In this document: one piece after another, positions 8,325-17,105 of the stretch
Layout of the letters: the number at the start of each line of letters is the position of its first letter
Position numbering within the stretch: the first letter of the stretch is position 1
DNA from: an uncultured Bacteroidia bacterium
Lineage (GTDB): Bacteria > Bacteroidota > Bacteroidia > Bacteroidales > UBA932
Assembly (NCBI GenBank): GCA_902801205.1
Contig: CADCHE010000003.1
Coordinates: 62,001-126,000 of the forward strand
Direction of reading: 5' to 3'
Length of the DNA stretch: 64,000 nucleotides
Translations under genes and position numbers: made by a program
The notes under the pieces: model-generated
What the model saw: the letters and a program-made list of their open reading frames with translations, nothing else
The model's database searches: none
Told to the model about the DNA's origin: nothing

Positions 8325-8717
8325 TTACAAGTCGAGCGTCAGTTGCGGATCGGCGGAGCCGCGTTCGGCCTCGAACGCATTCACCGTTTCCAAGTCGGGG
8401 TTGACGACCACGTCATGCCGGCGGATGAGCAGGCGGTCGCCCGTGACGATCGCCTCCCGGCAGCCGGCGATTCCCGTGACTGCGGGGATGCCCACGCCGC
8501 GGGCGATGACACAGACGGAGGAAGAAGCGTCGCCCCGTTCGGCGACGATTCCCGCCACCTTGCTGAAATCAATGGCGGCAGAATCCTCCAGCGACAGGTC
8601 CTCGACCACCAGGATCACACCGCCTTCAGGCAGGTCGGCCAGTTCCGGCGATCCGGGCGCCGCGACGAGCGCCTTGCCCTTGGCATATCCTTGCACTCCG
8701 GTTCCTCTGAATGTCAT
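8325..8717 (-). CDS. Stand-alone PEP-utilising swivel (mobile) domain protein, active-site His replaced
   Basis: 130 aa. Residues about 55-85 (AGIVAERGDASSSVCVIAR, then GVGIPAVTG) align with the phosphohistidine domain of PEP synthase, PPDK and enzyme I, whose motif is G-G-x-x-S-H-A-A-I-x-A-R-x-x-G-I-P. The phosphorylated His is Ser here and the AA pair is VC. There is no nucleotide-binding or PEP-binding partner domain. It cannot carry phosphate in the classical way, so it may be a binding or scaffold domain. It sits 11 bp after the glycerol-1-phosphate dehydrogenase gene and 26 bp before comF, probably in one operon. Confidence 0.72.
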   Translation of the reverse strand: MTFRGTGVQGYAKGKALVAAPGSPELADLPEGGVILVVEDLSLEDSAAIDFSKVAGIVAERGDASSSVCVIARGVGIPAVTGIAGCREAIVTGDRLLIRRHDVVVNPDLETVNAFEAERGSADPQLTLDL

Positions 8718-8728
8718 ATGCTTGTGTA

Positions 8729-10168
8729 TTAGGATTTTTCTTGCTGAAGGTCCCAGGCACCGCCCGGACGGAAAATGCCCTCGACCAGGCGGTCGTAGAA
8801 GCCCGCCCGCTTGCCCAGGTCAAGCAGGTTGAAACGGTGCCGCATCAGCTGCACTTTCGGGAACATGTCCTTGAGCGCAGCGCGCGTGACACCGATCATC
8901 GACGGGTCATACGGCGCCAGCGCCGTTTTCATCATCGCCTGCATCTTGGAGAACGGGTAGACCTGCCCCTGCAGTTTCTCCTTGAAGGCCAGCCAGTTGT
9001 CGCGGAGCGTTTCGAGCTGACGGCGGACGGTCTCGGGGCCGTCGTACTTCTTCGTGATCATCTCATAACCCAGGTCGGGGGCCGGGAAGCCTTCGAACAC
9101 CTTCCGCGCCCGTTCCTGTTCCTGTTCCAGGGTCGGCCAGGCCGCCACGCAGGCGTCCACGTCGATCTTCGACAGGTCGAGCCGGAAGAATTCATCGAAC
9201 GCGGCGCACATCGTCAGGGTACCGATCGCCACCTGGAAACCGTGCGACTGCAACTTGCCCCGGAAACGGTGGTGCGTCATGTCGAGGATGTGGCTGAAGA
9301 GATGGTCGCAGCACGAGGCGGGACGGCTCGAACGGGCCGCCTGCATTGCGAATCCGCTCAGGGTCAAGCCTTCGAAGAGGTCGGCAACGGCGGCAAGATC
9401 CCCCGCGGCGACGGCCTCCGGATGGGCCAGCTGGCTGTCCAGGACATCCTGCAGCACATGCCAGGCGGCCGGCACGATGGGTTCGCTCTCCATCCAGTCG
9501 GCGATCATCCACTCCGCTCCTGCAGGCACCTTGGCCGCCAGGTCGGCGTAACCCGCCGCCGTCATCTCCTTCGGTGCCGCGGCGATCACGTCGATGTCGG
9601 CGATGATGGCCACCGGGGCCGGGCACTCGAACGTCTGCTTGGCGTTCTGCCAGGAAATCGACGCACCGAACGACGAATAGCCGTCCACGGACGCCGCCGT
9701 CGGCAGGGTCAGGTACTGCTGCCCATGGTGGTGCGAACACAGCTTGCAGAGGTCGTTGATGACGCCGGAGCCTACCGAAACCGCGATGTAATGGTCCTCG
9801 GACGGAGCCCGGAAGGCCTGCTTTGCATCGGCCTCCACGTGGTTTTCATCCTCCTCGATCGCCTTCGCCCCCGCGAAATCCCCTTCGATGACCTTGTCGA
9901 CCATCTCGATATACTTCCATTCCGCGTGGAACTCCTTTTTGTCGATGATGTATTTTTCCGTCGGAATGCCGTCCTGCACGAAGTGCGCGAAGACCTTTTC
10001 GCCCAGGACAGGCCAGGTGTTGACATCCGCGACGACGACGGCTTTCCGGCCCGGAAAGAATGTCCGGAACACCTGCGGCGCCATTTCGCTCACACCGCTT
10101 CCCATTTCGAAAACCTTCGTGTCCGTCGCGACGGCCAGCGCCTTTGCAATCCTTTCTTTCGTATCCAT
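8729..10168 (-). CDS. sn-glycerol-1-phosphate dehydrogenase (AraM/EgsA-type)
   Basis: 479 aa. Iron-type alcohol dehydrogenase/dehydroquinate-synthase fold. VSVGSGVINDLCK (NAD-binding Gly motif) is followed by LPTAASVDGYSS, a strong signature of glycerol-1-phosphate dehydrogenases. Metal ligands are visible in CDHLFSHILDM and HGFQVAIG. The enzyme makes sn-glycerol-1-phosphate from DHAP, the stereoisomer used in archaeal ether lipids and by PcrB-type prenyl transfer in some bacteria. The open frame runs on to 11380 opposite the GH43 gene. I chose ATG 10168 because homology begins there and a TATCTTTG box lies 26 bp upstream. Confidence 0.85.
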   Translation of the reverse strand: MDTKERIAKALAVATDTKVFEMGSGVSEMAPQVFRTFFPGRKAVVVADVNTWPVLGEKVFAHFVQDGIPTEKYIIDKKEFHAEWKYIEMVDKVIEGDFAGAKAIEEDENHVEADAKQAFRAPSEDHYIAVSVGSGVINDLCKLCSHHHGQQYLTLPTAASVDGYSSFGASISWQNAKQTFECPAPVAIIADIDVIAAAPKEMTAAGYADLAAKVPAGAEWMIADWMESEPIVPAAWHVLQDVLDSQLAHPEAVAAGDLAAVADLFEGLTLSGFAMQAARSSRPASCCDHLFSHILDMTHHRFRGKLQSHGFQVAIGTLTMCAAFDEFFRLDLSKIDVDACVAAWPTLEQEQERARKVFEGFPAPDLGYEMITKKYDGPETVRRQLETLRDNWLAFKEKLQGQVYPFSKMQAMMKTALAPYDPSMIGVTRAALKDMFPKVQLMRHRFNLLDLGKRAGFYDRLVEGIFRPGGAWDLQQEKS

Positions 10169-10193
10169 TTTCACGTTTTTGTTCAGAACAGGA

Positions 10194-10201
10194 ACAAAGA
10201 T
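10194..10201 (-). promoter_or_regulatory. -7 box of the glycerol-1-phosphate dehydrogenase operon
   Basis: TATCTTTG on the minus strand, exact match to TAnnTTTG, 26 bp before the chosen start. No well-placed TTG is seen. On the plus strand TATTTTTG at 10214-10221 probably serves the divergent GH43 gene. Confidence 0.5.
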
Positions 10202-10237
10202 AATAAAATATCTTATTTTTGTGGAAAAGCACCCGAG

Positions 10238-11266
10238 ATGAAACCCAGATACGCCCTGCTGACCCTCCTCGCGCTGCTCTGCTGGAGCTGCGGAAAGGAG
10301 GACGTCCTCCCCGCCAACCCCGCCGACCGGGAAGAGGAAAACCAACCCGCCACTTACGTCAACCCCGTCCTGAACGCAGACGTACCCGATCCGACGGTCC
10401 TCCGGGCCGACGACGGCACGTTCTACGCTGTCGGAACCGGAGCCAACGTCTTCTCTTCCAAGGACATGATGCACTGGAAACGCCTCGGGAAGGCCTTCCG
10501 CGAAATGCCCGCCTGGCTCACGAGCGCGCGCGGGAAAGGGCACGTCTGGGCCTGCGACATCAACCGTATCGGTGACCGGTACGTGATGTACTACGCCCTC
10601 TCCGAATGGGACGAACTGGACCTCAACGGTATCGGCGTGGCCGTGGCGGACGCCCCGCAGGGGCCGTACACCGACCGCGGAAAACTGTTCCTCAGCAACG
10701 GGATCGGCGTACGCAACAGCATCGACCCCTGCTATGTCGAAGAAGACGGGAGCAAGTTCCTCATTTGGGGCAGTTTCTACGGGCTTTACATCGTGGAACT
10801 CGCGGAAGACGGACTCTCCCTGCGCAAGGACGCGAAACCCGTCAAGGTGGCGGGAAGCGCGTTCGAGGGCGTCATGCTCCACAAACGCGGCGGCGAGTAC
10901 TTCCTCTTCGCATCGGTCGGTTCCTGCTGCGCCGGCCTGAATTCGACGTACCGCACGGTCGTGGGACGCAGCGACAAACTCTTCGGCCCCTACCTCGACC
11001 GGAGCGGAAAACGGATGCTGGACAACGGCTACGAGACCATTGTGGCCGGCAGCCCTGTCTTCAAGGGTACCGGCCACAATGCGGAACTGGTGACGGACGA
11101 TGCCGGCAAGACCTGGATGCTCTACCATGCGTACAGCGTCGCGGCACCGGACAAAGGTCGCCTGCTGATGCTCGATGAGGTTCGCTGGGACAACGATGGA
11201 TGGCCGTACGTCTCCGAAGGACGCCCCTCGGATACAGCCGTTCCCGGCCCCGTCTGGAACCCGTAA
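10238..11266 (+). CDS. Glycoside hydrolase family 43 lipoprotein
   Basis: 342 aa. The signal sequence ends in CWSC with lipobox Cys18, so it is probably a lipoprotein. The three GH43 carboxylates can be placed: Asp51 in VPDPTVLR (base), Asp163 in SIDPCYVE (pKa modulator) and Glu210 in SAFEGVML (acid). The family has a five-bladed propeller and removes or cuts arabinose/xylose side chains. The AFEGV and CCAG segments resemble arabinanase-like subfamilies, but the substrate is a guess. It is a single gene with no SusC/D partner nearby. Start ATG 10238 follows a TATTTTTG box. Confidence 0.88.
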   Translation: MKPRYALLTLLALLCWSCGKEDVLPANPADREEENQPATYVNPVLNADVPDPTVLRADDGTFYAVGTGANVFSSKDMMHWKRLGKAFREMPAWLTSARGKGHVWACDINRIGDRYVMYYALSEWDELDLNGIGVAVADAPQGPYTDRGKLFLSNGIGVRNSIDPCYVEEDGSKFLIWGSFYGLYIVELAEDGLSLRKDAKPVKVAGSAFEGVMLHKRGGEYFLFASVGSCCAGLNSTYRTVVGRSDKLFGPYLDRSGKRMLDNGYETIVAGSPVFKGTGHNAELVTDDAGKTWMLYHAYSVAAPDKGRLLMLDEVRWDNDGWPYVSEGRPSDTAVPGPVWNP

Positions 11267-11273
11267 GGCTGCG

Positions 11274-12935
11274 CTATTTACCCAGAATCTTGAGTTTCTC
11301 GTATTCCTGGATGCCTTCGACGAAGCGTTCGAAGCGCATCGACGTACGGTTGCCCGGGTAAAGCATGTACGTGTCGCCACCCGGCCACGTGCGGAAACGG
11401 GAGTCCAGCAGCGGTTCCAGCGGCCAGCTGATCACCGCCCAGCGCAGGTAACCGTCCATGCCGAAAGCCGCCATGTCCAGGCCCACCTGGCCCGCCTCTT
11501 CCAGCGGAGAGAACACGAACGTATTCGGATGCTCCGGCCCGCAGCAGAGGTACATCGTGCTGATCTTGCCCTCGGCCCGGCGCCGCGCCACCGCTTCGGC
11601 GGGGAACTCCTGCCGGTACGTCACGCAGTAATCGTAGATGTCCGCGTCGATTTCCGGATAATAGTTGCCGGCCAGCGAGAGCTTGAAGCCGGGATCCGCC
11701 TTGCGGATGACGGCGATCGTGTTACGCATCGCCTCCATCGGCCGCTCATCCATCGCGATGGTCGTCTTCTCGAACCAGCCCTTCGCCTTGAGGTGCGCCG
11801 CGAAATCCTTCAGCATGGGCAGCCAAAGTTCCTCGTAGGCCGGCTCGCCCGGCGCGCAGTGGATCTCCTGATAGGAATCCGTCGCCTGGTCGAGATACCG
11901 GAAAGACAGCCGCCAGGGCACCATCGAGTAGCAGTTGATCTGCTCGGTGATCCCACAGGACATCATGAATTCCACCCACGCGTCGAACACATCATAGTGG
12001 TACGTCCACGTCCCGTCATATTTCTTGACCCAGGTGACCATGCTCTCGAACGGATCCTCCGTCTGGCTGTTCCAGGGCCAGTGCGTGATGGCCGTGGTAA
12101 TCACCTTCTGGCCGGCATTCGCGAGCCGCTCCATCAGCGGGCGCATCGCGGCGAAGTGCTCCGGACTCCAGAGCGGCACCTGGTGGTAACGCGCCACGGC
12201 GAACGGGCTCTGCCACAGGTCCAGGTGGAATGTCCAGTCCTTGGGAGCAGGCAGCACATGGTCCTCCACCTGCACGGTGAGCGCCAGCTTACCTACGGTC
12301 TTGCCGCCCTCGCAGACGGAAACGGCGCCCTTGTACGTACCGGCGGGAGCAGACTGCGGGATCCACAGGGTGAACCAAACCGGCTGCGTCTGCATCGGAA
12401 CCATGTCCATGGACTTCAAGTAGGGATCCACCACATCAGCCAGCAGGGCGGAATCCAACTGTGTATGTACGTGGACGTTGCAGCCACCGCCGTATTCATC
12501 CGTCATCACATAGCGGAGGAAGCCCGTCTCACAGGCCGAGGCAGGAATCACGTGGCCCTTGGCATCCTTCAGGTCGGAGAGCGCATAGCTCAGGCCGGAC
12601 ACCGCACGACCGGTCCAGATGACGGCCTGGGCGCAGACACGCTCGCCCCGCCAGCCCTTCAGCGTGAGGTTCTTCACGCCCTTGGACAGCGGAACGGATG
12701 TCTTGGCGTAACGGACGTTCTTGTCCGCCCAGGACACCTGCAGGCCCTTCACCCCCTTCCATTCGGCCGGATCGGCCTGGACGAACGGGGGCAGCTCCTG
12801 ATAGGAATAGAGCGGAAACTTGGGCTGACCCGTCGGCGTGCCGCACTGGGTTTTCCAAACGGGGGTCTCCTGCGCGGAGGCGCACACGCCGGCCAGCAGG
12901 ACGGCGAGTGCCAGGAAAGAATGACGCATCCTCAT
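11274..12935 (-). CDS. Secreted DUF4091 (GH123-like) glycoside hydrolase-like protein
   Basis: 553 aa from ATG 12935. Signal peptide RHSFLALAVLLAGVCASAQ. An N-terminal beta-sandwich (about residues 20-240) contains LKGWRGERVCAQAVIW, then a TIM-barrel part with AITHWPWNSQTEDP and TTIAMDERPMEAM (an Asp-Glu pair like the GH123 catalytic pair), and a C-terminal DGYLRWAVISWPLEP region that matches DUF4091. GH123 members are beta-N-acetylgalactosaminidases; this one may differ in substrate. An upstream ATG at 12965 would overlap the SGNH gene by 17 bp and would put extra residues before the signal peptide. It starts 13 bp after the SGNH gene. Confidence 0.75.
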   Translation of the reverse strand: MRMRHSFLALAVLLAGVCASAQETPVWKTQCGTPTGQPKFPLYSYQELPPFVQADPAEWKGVKGLQVSWADKNVRYAKTSVPLSKGVKNLTLKGWRGERVCAQAVIWTGRAVSGLSYALSDLKDAKGHVIPASACETGFLRYVMTDEYGGGCNVHVHTQLDSALLADVVDPYLKSMDMVPMQTQPVWFTLWIPQSAPAGTYKGAVSVCEGGKTVGKLALTVQVEDHVLPAPKDWTFHLDLWQSPFAVARYHQVPLWSPEHFAAMRPLMERLANAGQKVITTAITHWPWNSQTEDPFESMVTWVKKYDGTWTYHYDVFDAWVEFMMSCGITEQINCYSMVPWRLSFRYLDQATDSYQEIHCAPGEPAYEELWLPMLKDFAAHLKAKGWFEKTTIAMDERPMEAMRNTIAVIRKADPGFKLSLAGNYYPEIDADIYDYCVTYRQEFPAEAVARRRAEGKISTMYLCCGPEHPNTFVFSPLEEAGQVGLDMAAFGMDGYLRWAVISWPLEPLLDSRFRTWPGGDTYMLYPGNRTSMRFERFVEGIQEYEKLKILGK

Positions 12936-12948
12936 ATCAGTAAGGAAC

Positions 12949-13755
12949 TTAGCGCACGAAGGCAACGTCGGCGAACGCCTCCATGTTGTGCTCGATGATC
13001 CAGTCGATGTAGGTCATGAACATCCAGGCGGTCCACTGGTAACCGGCGGCATTCATGTGACCCATCACGAAATAACGCTTCTCGAATTCCGGCGCCTCAT
13101 AATCCGGGCCGTATTTCTCCAGGTCGATCAGGTAGACGTGCTCGAAGATCTCGGGCATCTTGCGGATCTGCTCGTTGAGGGGCGCCTTGAACTTGCGCGG
13201 GCCGGCGGGCATCGTCACCACGAAGAACCGCGCCTTCGGCTGGATGCTCTTGATCCGCTGGATGATTCCCGCATAATAACCGATGAACGTTTCGGCATTC
13301 TTGGTGTAATCCTCGAGGTTGATGTCTTTCTCCGCATTTCCGGCAGGGATCCCTGTATTGATGTCGTTCTCGCCCAGGGCGATGATATAGGCCTGCTTGG
13401 GATTCACCTTCGCATCGACGTCGGCGTTCCGGTTGCAGGGATTGTCCCAGAAATGGTCGATCCAGCCCTTGGCCGTCTCGCCGCCCTGGGAATAGTTCTC
13501 TCCCGTAGCGCCGCCGATGGCCGCGACCATCCGCTGGCCCCAGGAATACGCATAGTTGTCGTTGTAGCCGTTCGCGCCGTCCGTGCGGATGTACTCGTGC
13601 TCACCGCTGGACAAGGAATCTCCGATGAAGCCCCAGCGGTGGAAAATGGTGCACCAGCCCGGATTCCGGGAAATCTCGGCAATCGGGTTCTCCTGGGCCT
13701 TCGCGCTGCCCGCCAGAAGCAGCAGCGCGGCGGCCAAAAAGATGTATTTCTTCAT
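12949..13755 (-). CDS. Secreted SGNH/GDSL-family esterase
   Basis: 268 aa. Signal peptide MKKYIFLAAALLLLAGSAKA. Block I FIGDSLSSG gives nucleophile Ser47, block II includes YSQGGETAKGW and block III ALGENDI near residue 130. The block V His is probably in MGHMNAAGY, but the Asp expected three residues before it is not there, so the catalytic dyad/triad is atypical. It probably deacylates a glycan, given that a DUF4091 glycosidase follows 13 bp downstream in the same direction. The specific ester is unknown. Confidence 0.8.
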   Translation of the reverse strand: MKKYIFLAAALLLLAGSAKAQENPIAEISRNPGWCTIFHRWGFIGDSLSSGEHEYIRTDGANGYNDNYAYSWGQRMVAAIGGATGENYSQGGETAKGWIDHFWDNPCNRNADVDAKVNPKQAYIIALGENDINTGIPAGNAEKDINLEDYTKNAETFIGYYAGIIQRIKSIQPKARFFVVTMPAGPRKFKAPLNEQIRKMPEIFEHVYLIDLEKYGPDYEAPEFEKRYFVMGHMNAAGYQWTAWMFMTYIDWIIEHNMEAFADVAFVR

Positions 13756-13785
13756 AACGTATTATTAATTAAGTGGTTCCTAAAA

Positions 13786-15324
13786 CTACAGGTTCCGCAG
13801 GAGGTTGTTCATGTTCACCTCCTTGTCGATGATCGACCGCAGCTCGGCGGCCGCGACGCGGCGCTGGGCCATCGTGTCGCGCTCGCGGATGGTCACCGTA
13901 CCATCCTCCAGGGACTGGTGGTCGATGGTGACACAGAACGGGGTACCGATGGCATCCTGGCGGCGATAGCGCTTGCCGATGGAATCCTTCGGGTCGTACT
14001 GGCACTTGAAATCGAACTTCAGGTCATTCATGATCTCGCGGGCCTTCTCGGGCAGGCCGTCCTTGTTGACCAGCGGCAGAACCGCCACCTTCACCGGAGC
14101 GAGCGGGGCCGGGATGCCCAGCACGACGCGGGACTCGCCGCCTTCCAGCTGCTCCACCTTGTAGGAGTGCGACAGGACGGCCAGGAACATGCGGTCGACG
14201 CCGATGGATGTCTCGACACAGTACGGCACGTAGCTTTCGTTCGTCTCGGGGTCGAAATACTGGATCTTCTTGCCGGACAGGCGCTGGTGGTTGGCCAGGT
14301 CGAAGTCGGTCCGCGAGTGGATGCCTTCCAGCTCCTTGAAGCCGAACGGGAAGTTGAACTCGATATCCGTAGCGGCATTGGCGTAGTGCGCCAGCTTCTC
14401 GTGGTCGTGGAAGCGGTAGTTTTCCGCACCCATGCCGAGGTTGACATGCCACTTCATGCGGTTCTCCTTCCAGGCGGCGAACCACTCCATCTCCGTGCCG
14501 GGACGGCAGAAGAATTCCATTTCCATCTGCTCGAACTCGCGCATGCGGAAGATGAACTGGCGGGCGACGATCTCGTTGCGGAAGGCCTTTCCGATCTGGG
14601 CGATGCCGAACGGGATCTTCATGCGGCCGGTCTTCTGCACGTTCAGGTACTCCACGAAGATGCCCTGGGCCGTCTCGGGACGCAGGTAGATCTTGTCGTC
14701 GGAGGAGCCGGTGTTGCTGATGGAAGTGGAAAACATCAGGTTGAACTGGCGGACGTCGGTCCAGTTCGCGGTGCCGGAGATCGGGCAGACGATGCCGCAG
14801 TCGACGATGATGTCGCGGTACGCCTTCAGGTCGTTGGCGTTCTCTGCCGCCAGGTAGCGGGCGTGCACCTCGTCGTATTTGGCCTTTTCACGCAGGACGT
14901 TGGGGTTCGTCGCGCGGAACTGCGCCTCGTCGAAGCTGTCGCCGAACCGCTTGCGGCCCTTGGCCACCTCCTTCTCGATCTTCTCCTCGATCTTGCCGAG
15001 GTAGTCTTCGATCAGGTTGTCGGCACGATAGCGCTTCTTGGAGTCCTTGTTGTCGATGAGCGGGTCGTTGAACGCCGCCACGTGGCCGGAAGCCACCCAC
15101 GTTTTCGGATGCATGAACACGCAGGAGTCGATACCCACCACGTTCTCGTGCAGGCGGGTCATGGCATTCCACCAGTACTGCTTGATGTTGTTCTTGAGCT
15201 CCACGCCCATCTGGCCATAATCGTACACGGCGGCCAGGCCGTCATAAATCTCGCTGGAAGGGAAGATGAAACCATATTCCTTGCAATGCGCAACCAGCAC
15301 CTTGAACAGTTCGTCTTGTGTCAT
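13786..15324 (-). CDS. glyS: Glycyl-tRNA synthetase, dimeric class II type
   Basis: 512 aa single-chain alpha2 enzyme. Family markers: SSEIYDGLAAVYDYG near the N-terminus, WWNAMTRLHENVVGID, LRPETAQGIFVEY (motif 2 region) and CVETSIGVDRMFLAVL (motif 3), followed by an anticodon-binding domain with VAVLPLVNKDGL. Charges tRNA-Gly. A TATTTTTG box at 15360-15353 on the minus strand lies about 30 bp upstream. It stands alone between carbohydrate-active genes. Confidence 0.96.
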   Translation of the reverse strand: MTQDELFKVLVAHCKEYGFIFPSSEIYDGLAAVYDYGQMGVELKNNIKQYWWNAMTRLHENVVGIDSCVFMHPKTWVASGHVAAFNDPLIDNKDSKKRYRADNLIEDYLGKIEEKIEKEVAKGRKRFGDSFDEAQFRATNPNVLREKAKYDEVHARYLAAENANDLKAYRDIIVDCGIVCPISGTANWTDVRQFNLMFSTSISNTGSSDDKIYLRPETAQGIFVEYLNVQKTGRMKIPFGIAQIGKAFRNEIVARQFIFRMREFEQMEMEFFCRPGTEMEWFAAWKENRMKWHVNLGMGAENYRFHDHEKLAHYANAATDIEFNFPFGFKELEGIHSRTDFDLANHQRLSGKKIQYFDPETNESYVPYCVETSIGVDRMFLAVLSHSYKVEQLEGGESRVVLGIPAPLAPVKVAVLPLVNKDGLPEKAREIMNDLKFDFKCQYDPKDSIGKRYRRQDAIGTPFCVTIDHQSLEDGTVTIRERDTMAQRRVAAAELRSIIDKEVNMNNLLRNL

Positions 15325-15352
15325 ATTCGGTAATCGTTTGTATTCTGACCTG

Positions 15353-15360
15353 CAAAAATA
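15353..15360 (-). promoter_or_regulatory. -7 box of the glyS promoter
   Basis: TATTTTTG read on the minus strand, 28 bp before the start codon at 15324. Exact match to TAnnTTTG; no convincing TTG at the right spacing. Confidence 0.5.
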
Positions 15361-15386
15361 AGAAATTCAGTGAAAAAAGACGCCGT

Positions 15387-17105
15387 TTACGGCAGCGAGT
15401 TGATGAATTGCTCGTTGGACTGCCACTCGCGGACGCGGATGTTCCCCTCACGGATGATCCGCAGCAGTTCGTCTTTCGTCCCGTCCGCCTTCGATGCTTC
15501 CGGGTTCCGCATTTCTTTCAGGAAGAGGATCTGAGCGCGTACCCTGTCGATCCGGGCGGTCAGCTCGGCATCGCCGGAAACCGCCGCGCGGCCGGCTTCC
15601 AGCAGCTTCCAGGAGGCCTCCACGAAGGCGTCGTCATACAGCGGATGGTTCTGGTCGAACGCGAATCCCATCACGGTATCGTCCTGGATCCGGGAGCGGC
15701 AGAGGTCGAAATACGCCTGCACCTGCGGCGCAGCTGGACCATAATAGTCGGTGATGAATTCTTTCACCAGCGCATCGGTGTCCTGCTCCGGGTCCCAGAG
15801 CAGCCGGGCGAGTACCCAGGCCTTCATCTCGGAGAACTCCGCGCCGTCCGACTGGTACTGCGCCTCCTCCTGGATGCCGATCGCGTGATGGTCACGGAAC
15901 GTCTTGATGTTCGCGGCCAGCACGCCGAAGTTGGGGTACGGTGCCAGGTACTGGTTGAAATTGACCACATAGTCCCAGATAAAGAGGGTCGGGGCGATCT
16001 TCGACCAGTCCTGCAGGTCCTTCAGGAAGGGACGGTTGAACGCCGTTTCGGCGATCGGGTGGGAGAAGTCGCATTCGATACTGCACAGGCGGATGAGCAC
16101 GTTGTCGCGCGGGACGATGTTCCGGGGCGCCTGGCGGGTGTACTGGTAGGCGAAGGTGCCGATGTACTTGTCGGGCCAGTCCGCGCGGATGGCGTCGGCC
16201 ACCCGGTTGACAAACCAGAGGAACAGGCCGCTGTGGCCGCCGTAATGGTCTTCCATCGCCTTGCAGCGCGAACATTCGCACCAAAGGAAGTTGTCGTTCT
16301 GGCTCATGTCATACACCCAGTAGTCCGGGTGCTTGGCGATGGTGTTCTTCATCGCCTCGATGCAGAGGCGCAGCACTTCGGGGTTGCTCAGGCAGAGCTG
16401 GCTGTCCGCGACGCGCTTTCCGTTACGCAGGCTGAAATACTCCGGATGTGACTCGAAGTATTTTGCCGGGGGGATGAACTGCGCACTGGTGTGGCAGCCC
16501 CAGTAGCCGGAGATCCCGCCGTATTCGTTGCTGAGGGCCGTCGAAGTCGCGTTGTTCCGGTTGTGCGCCATCCAGGCGGCATCGCGGAAGGCGTTGCGAT
16601 ACTGTACGAAACGGTATTTGATGGCCGGCGACTGGCGGAAATCGACTTCTTCCAGCGGGCAGCGGTCCATCTTCGGGATTTTCGTGTATTCAGGGGTGTA
16701 CCAGCGGATCCCCAGGTATTTCTCCAGGAAGGCATAGACGCCGTACATCGTGCCCCGGTCGCGGCCGCCGTAGATGTACAGGTTGCCGTCCTTCGACCGG
16801 CAGACGAACGATTCGTCCGTCGCCTGCGGAACGCTGCCGCCCAGGGCTTCCTGTGTCAGGTTGTTGTATCCGACAGAGATGAATTTCCCTGACGGACAAT
16901 AGTTTACGATAGGAAGTCTGACGCCGCCGACCGCTTCGATATACTGTTGAAGTTCACGGGCTGCCGTCTGCTCGGAGGCCGAGGCTGCCTGCCCGACGGC
17001 GATCACGTAGCCGGACTTGCCATTCCTGAAAAGGTCGTTCGACGCATGCAGCGCCAAGGAGGCGCCCAGCAGGAGCGTCACAAGGGAGATCAGTCGTGTT
17101 TTCAT
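15387..17105 (-). CDS. Secreted DUF4838 glycosidase-like protein
   Basis: 572 aa. Signal peptide MKTRLISLVTLLLGASLALHA. The N-terminal part (about 30-130) looks like the alpha-glucuronidase N-terminal fold (AARELQQYIEAVGG, then GTMYGVYAFLEKYLGIRWY). The middle is a DUF4838 TIM-barrel-like region with CECSRCKAMEDHYGGHSG, GTFAYQYTR and CSIECDFSHP. The C-terminus is helical. Family members occur next to glycan-degrading genes and their reaction is undefined. Its start overlaps the folK stop by 4 bp (ATGA), so it is translationally coupled to the sufS-sufE-sufT-folK operon, an odd partner for a secreted enzyme. Confidence 0.8.
   Translation of the reverse strand: MKTRLISLVTLLLGASLALHASNDLFRNGKSGYVIAVGQAASASEQTAARELQQYIEAVGGVRLPIVNYCPSGKFISVGYNNLTQEALGGSVPQATDESFVCRSKDGNLYIYGGRDRGTMYGVYAFLEKYLGIRWYTPEYTKIPKMDRCPLEEVDFRQSPAIKYRFVQYRNAFRDAAWMAHNRNNATSTALSNEYGGISGYWGCHTSAQFIPPAKYFESHPEYFSLRNGKRVADSQLCLSNPEVLRLCIEAMKNTIAKHPDYWVYDMSQNDNFLWCECSRCKAMEDHYGGHSGLFLWFVNRVADAIRADWPDKYIGTFAYQYTRQAPRNIVPRDNVLIRLCSIECDFSHPIAETAFNRPFLKDLQDWSKIAPTLFIWDYVVNFNQYLAPYPNFGVLAANIKTFRDHHAIGIQEEAQYQSDGAEFSEMKAWVLARLLWDPEQDTDALVKEFITDYYGPAAPQVQAYFDLCRSRIQDDTVMGFAFDQNHPLYDDAFVEASWKLLEAGRAAVSGDAELTARIDRVRAQILFLKEMRNPEASKADGTKDELLRIIREGNIRVREWQSNEQFINSLP

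Noticed and set aside
10169..11380. N-terminal extension of the glycerol-1-phosphate dehydrogenase frame
   Set aside because: The added part is antisense to the GH43 gene and has no homology; the MDTKERI start with a nearby promoter box is better.
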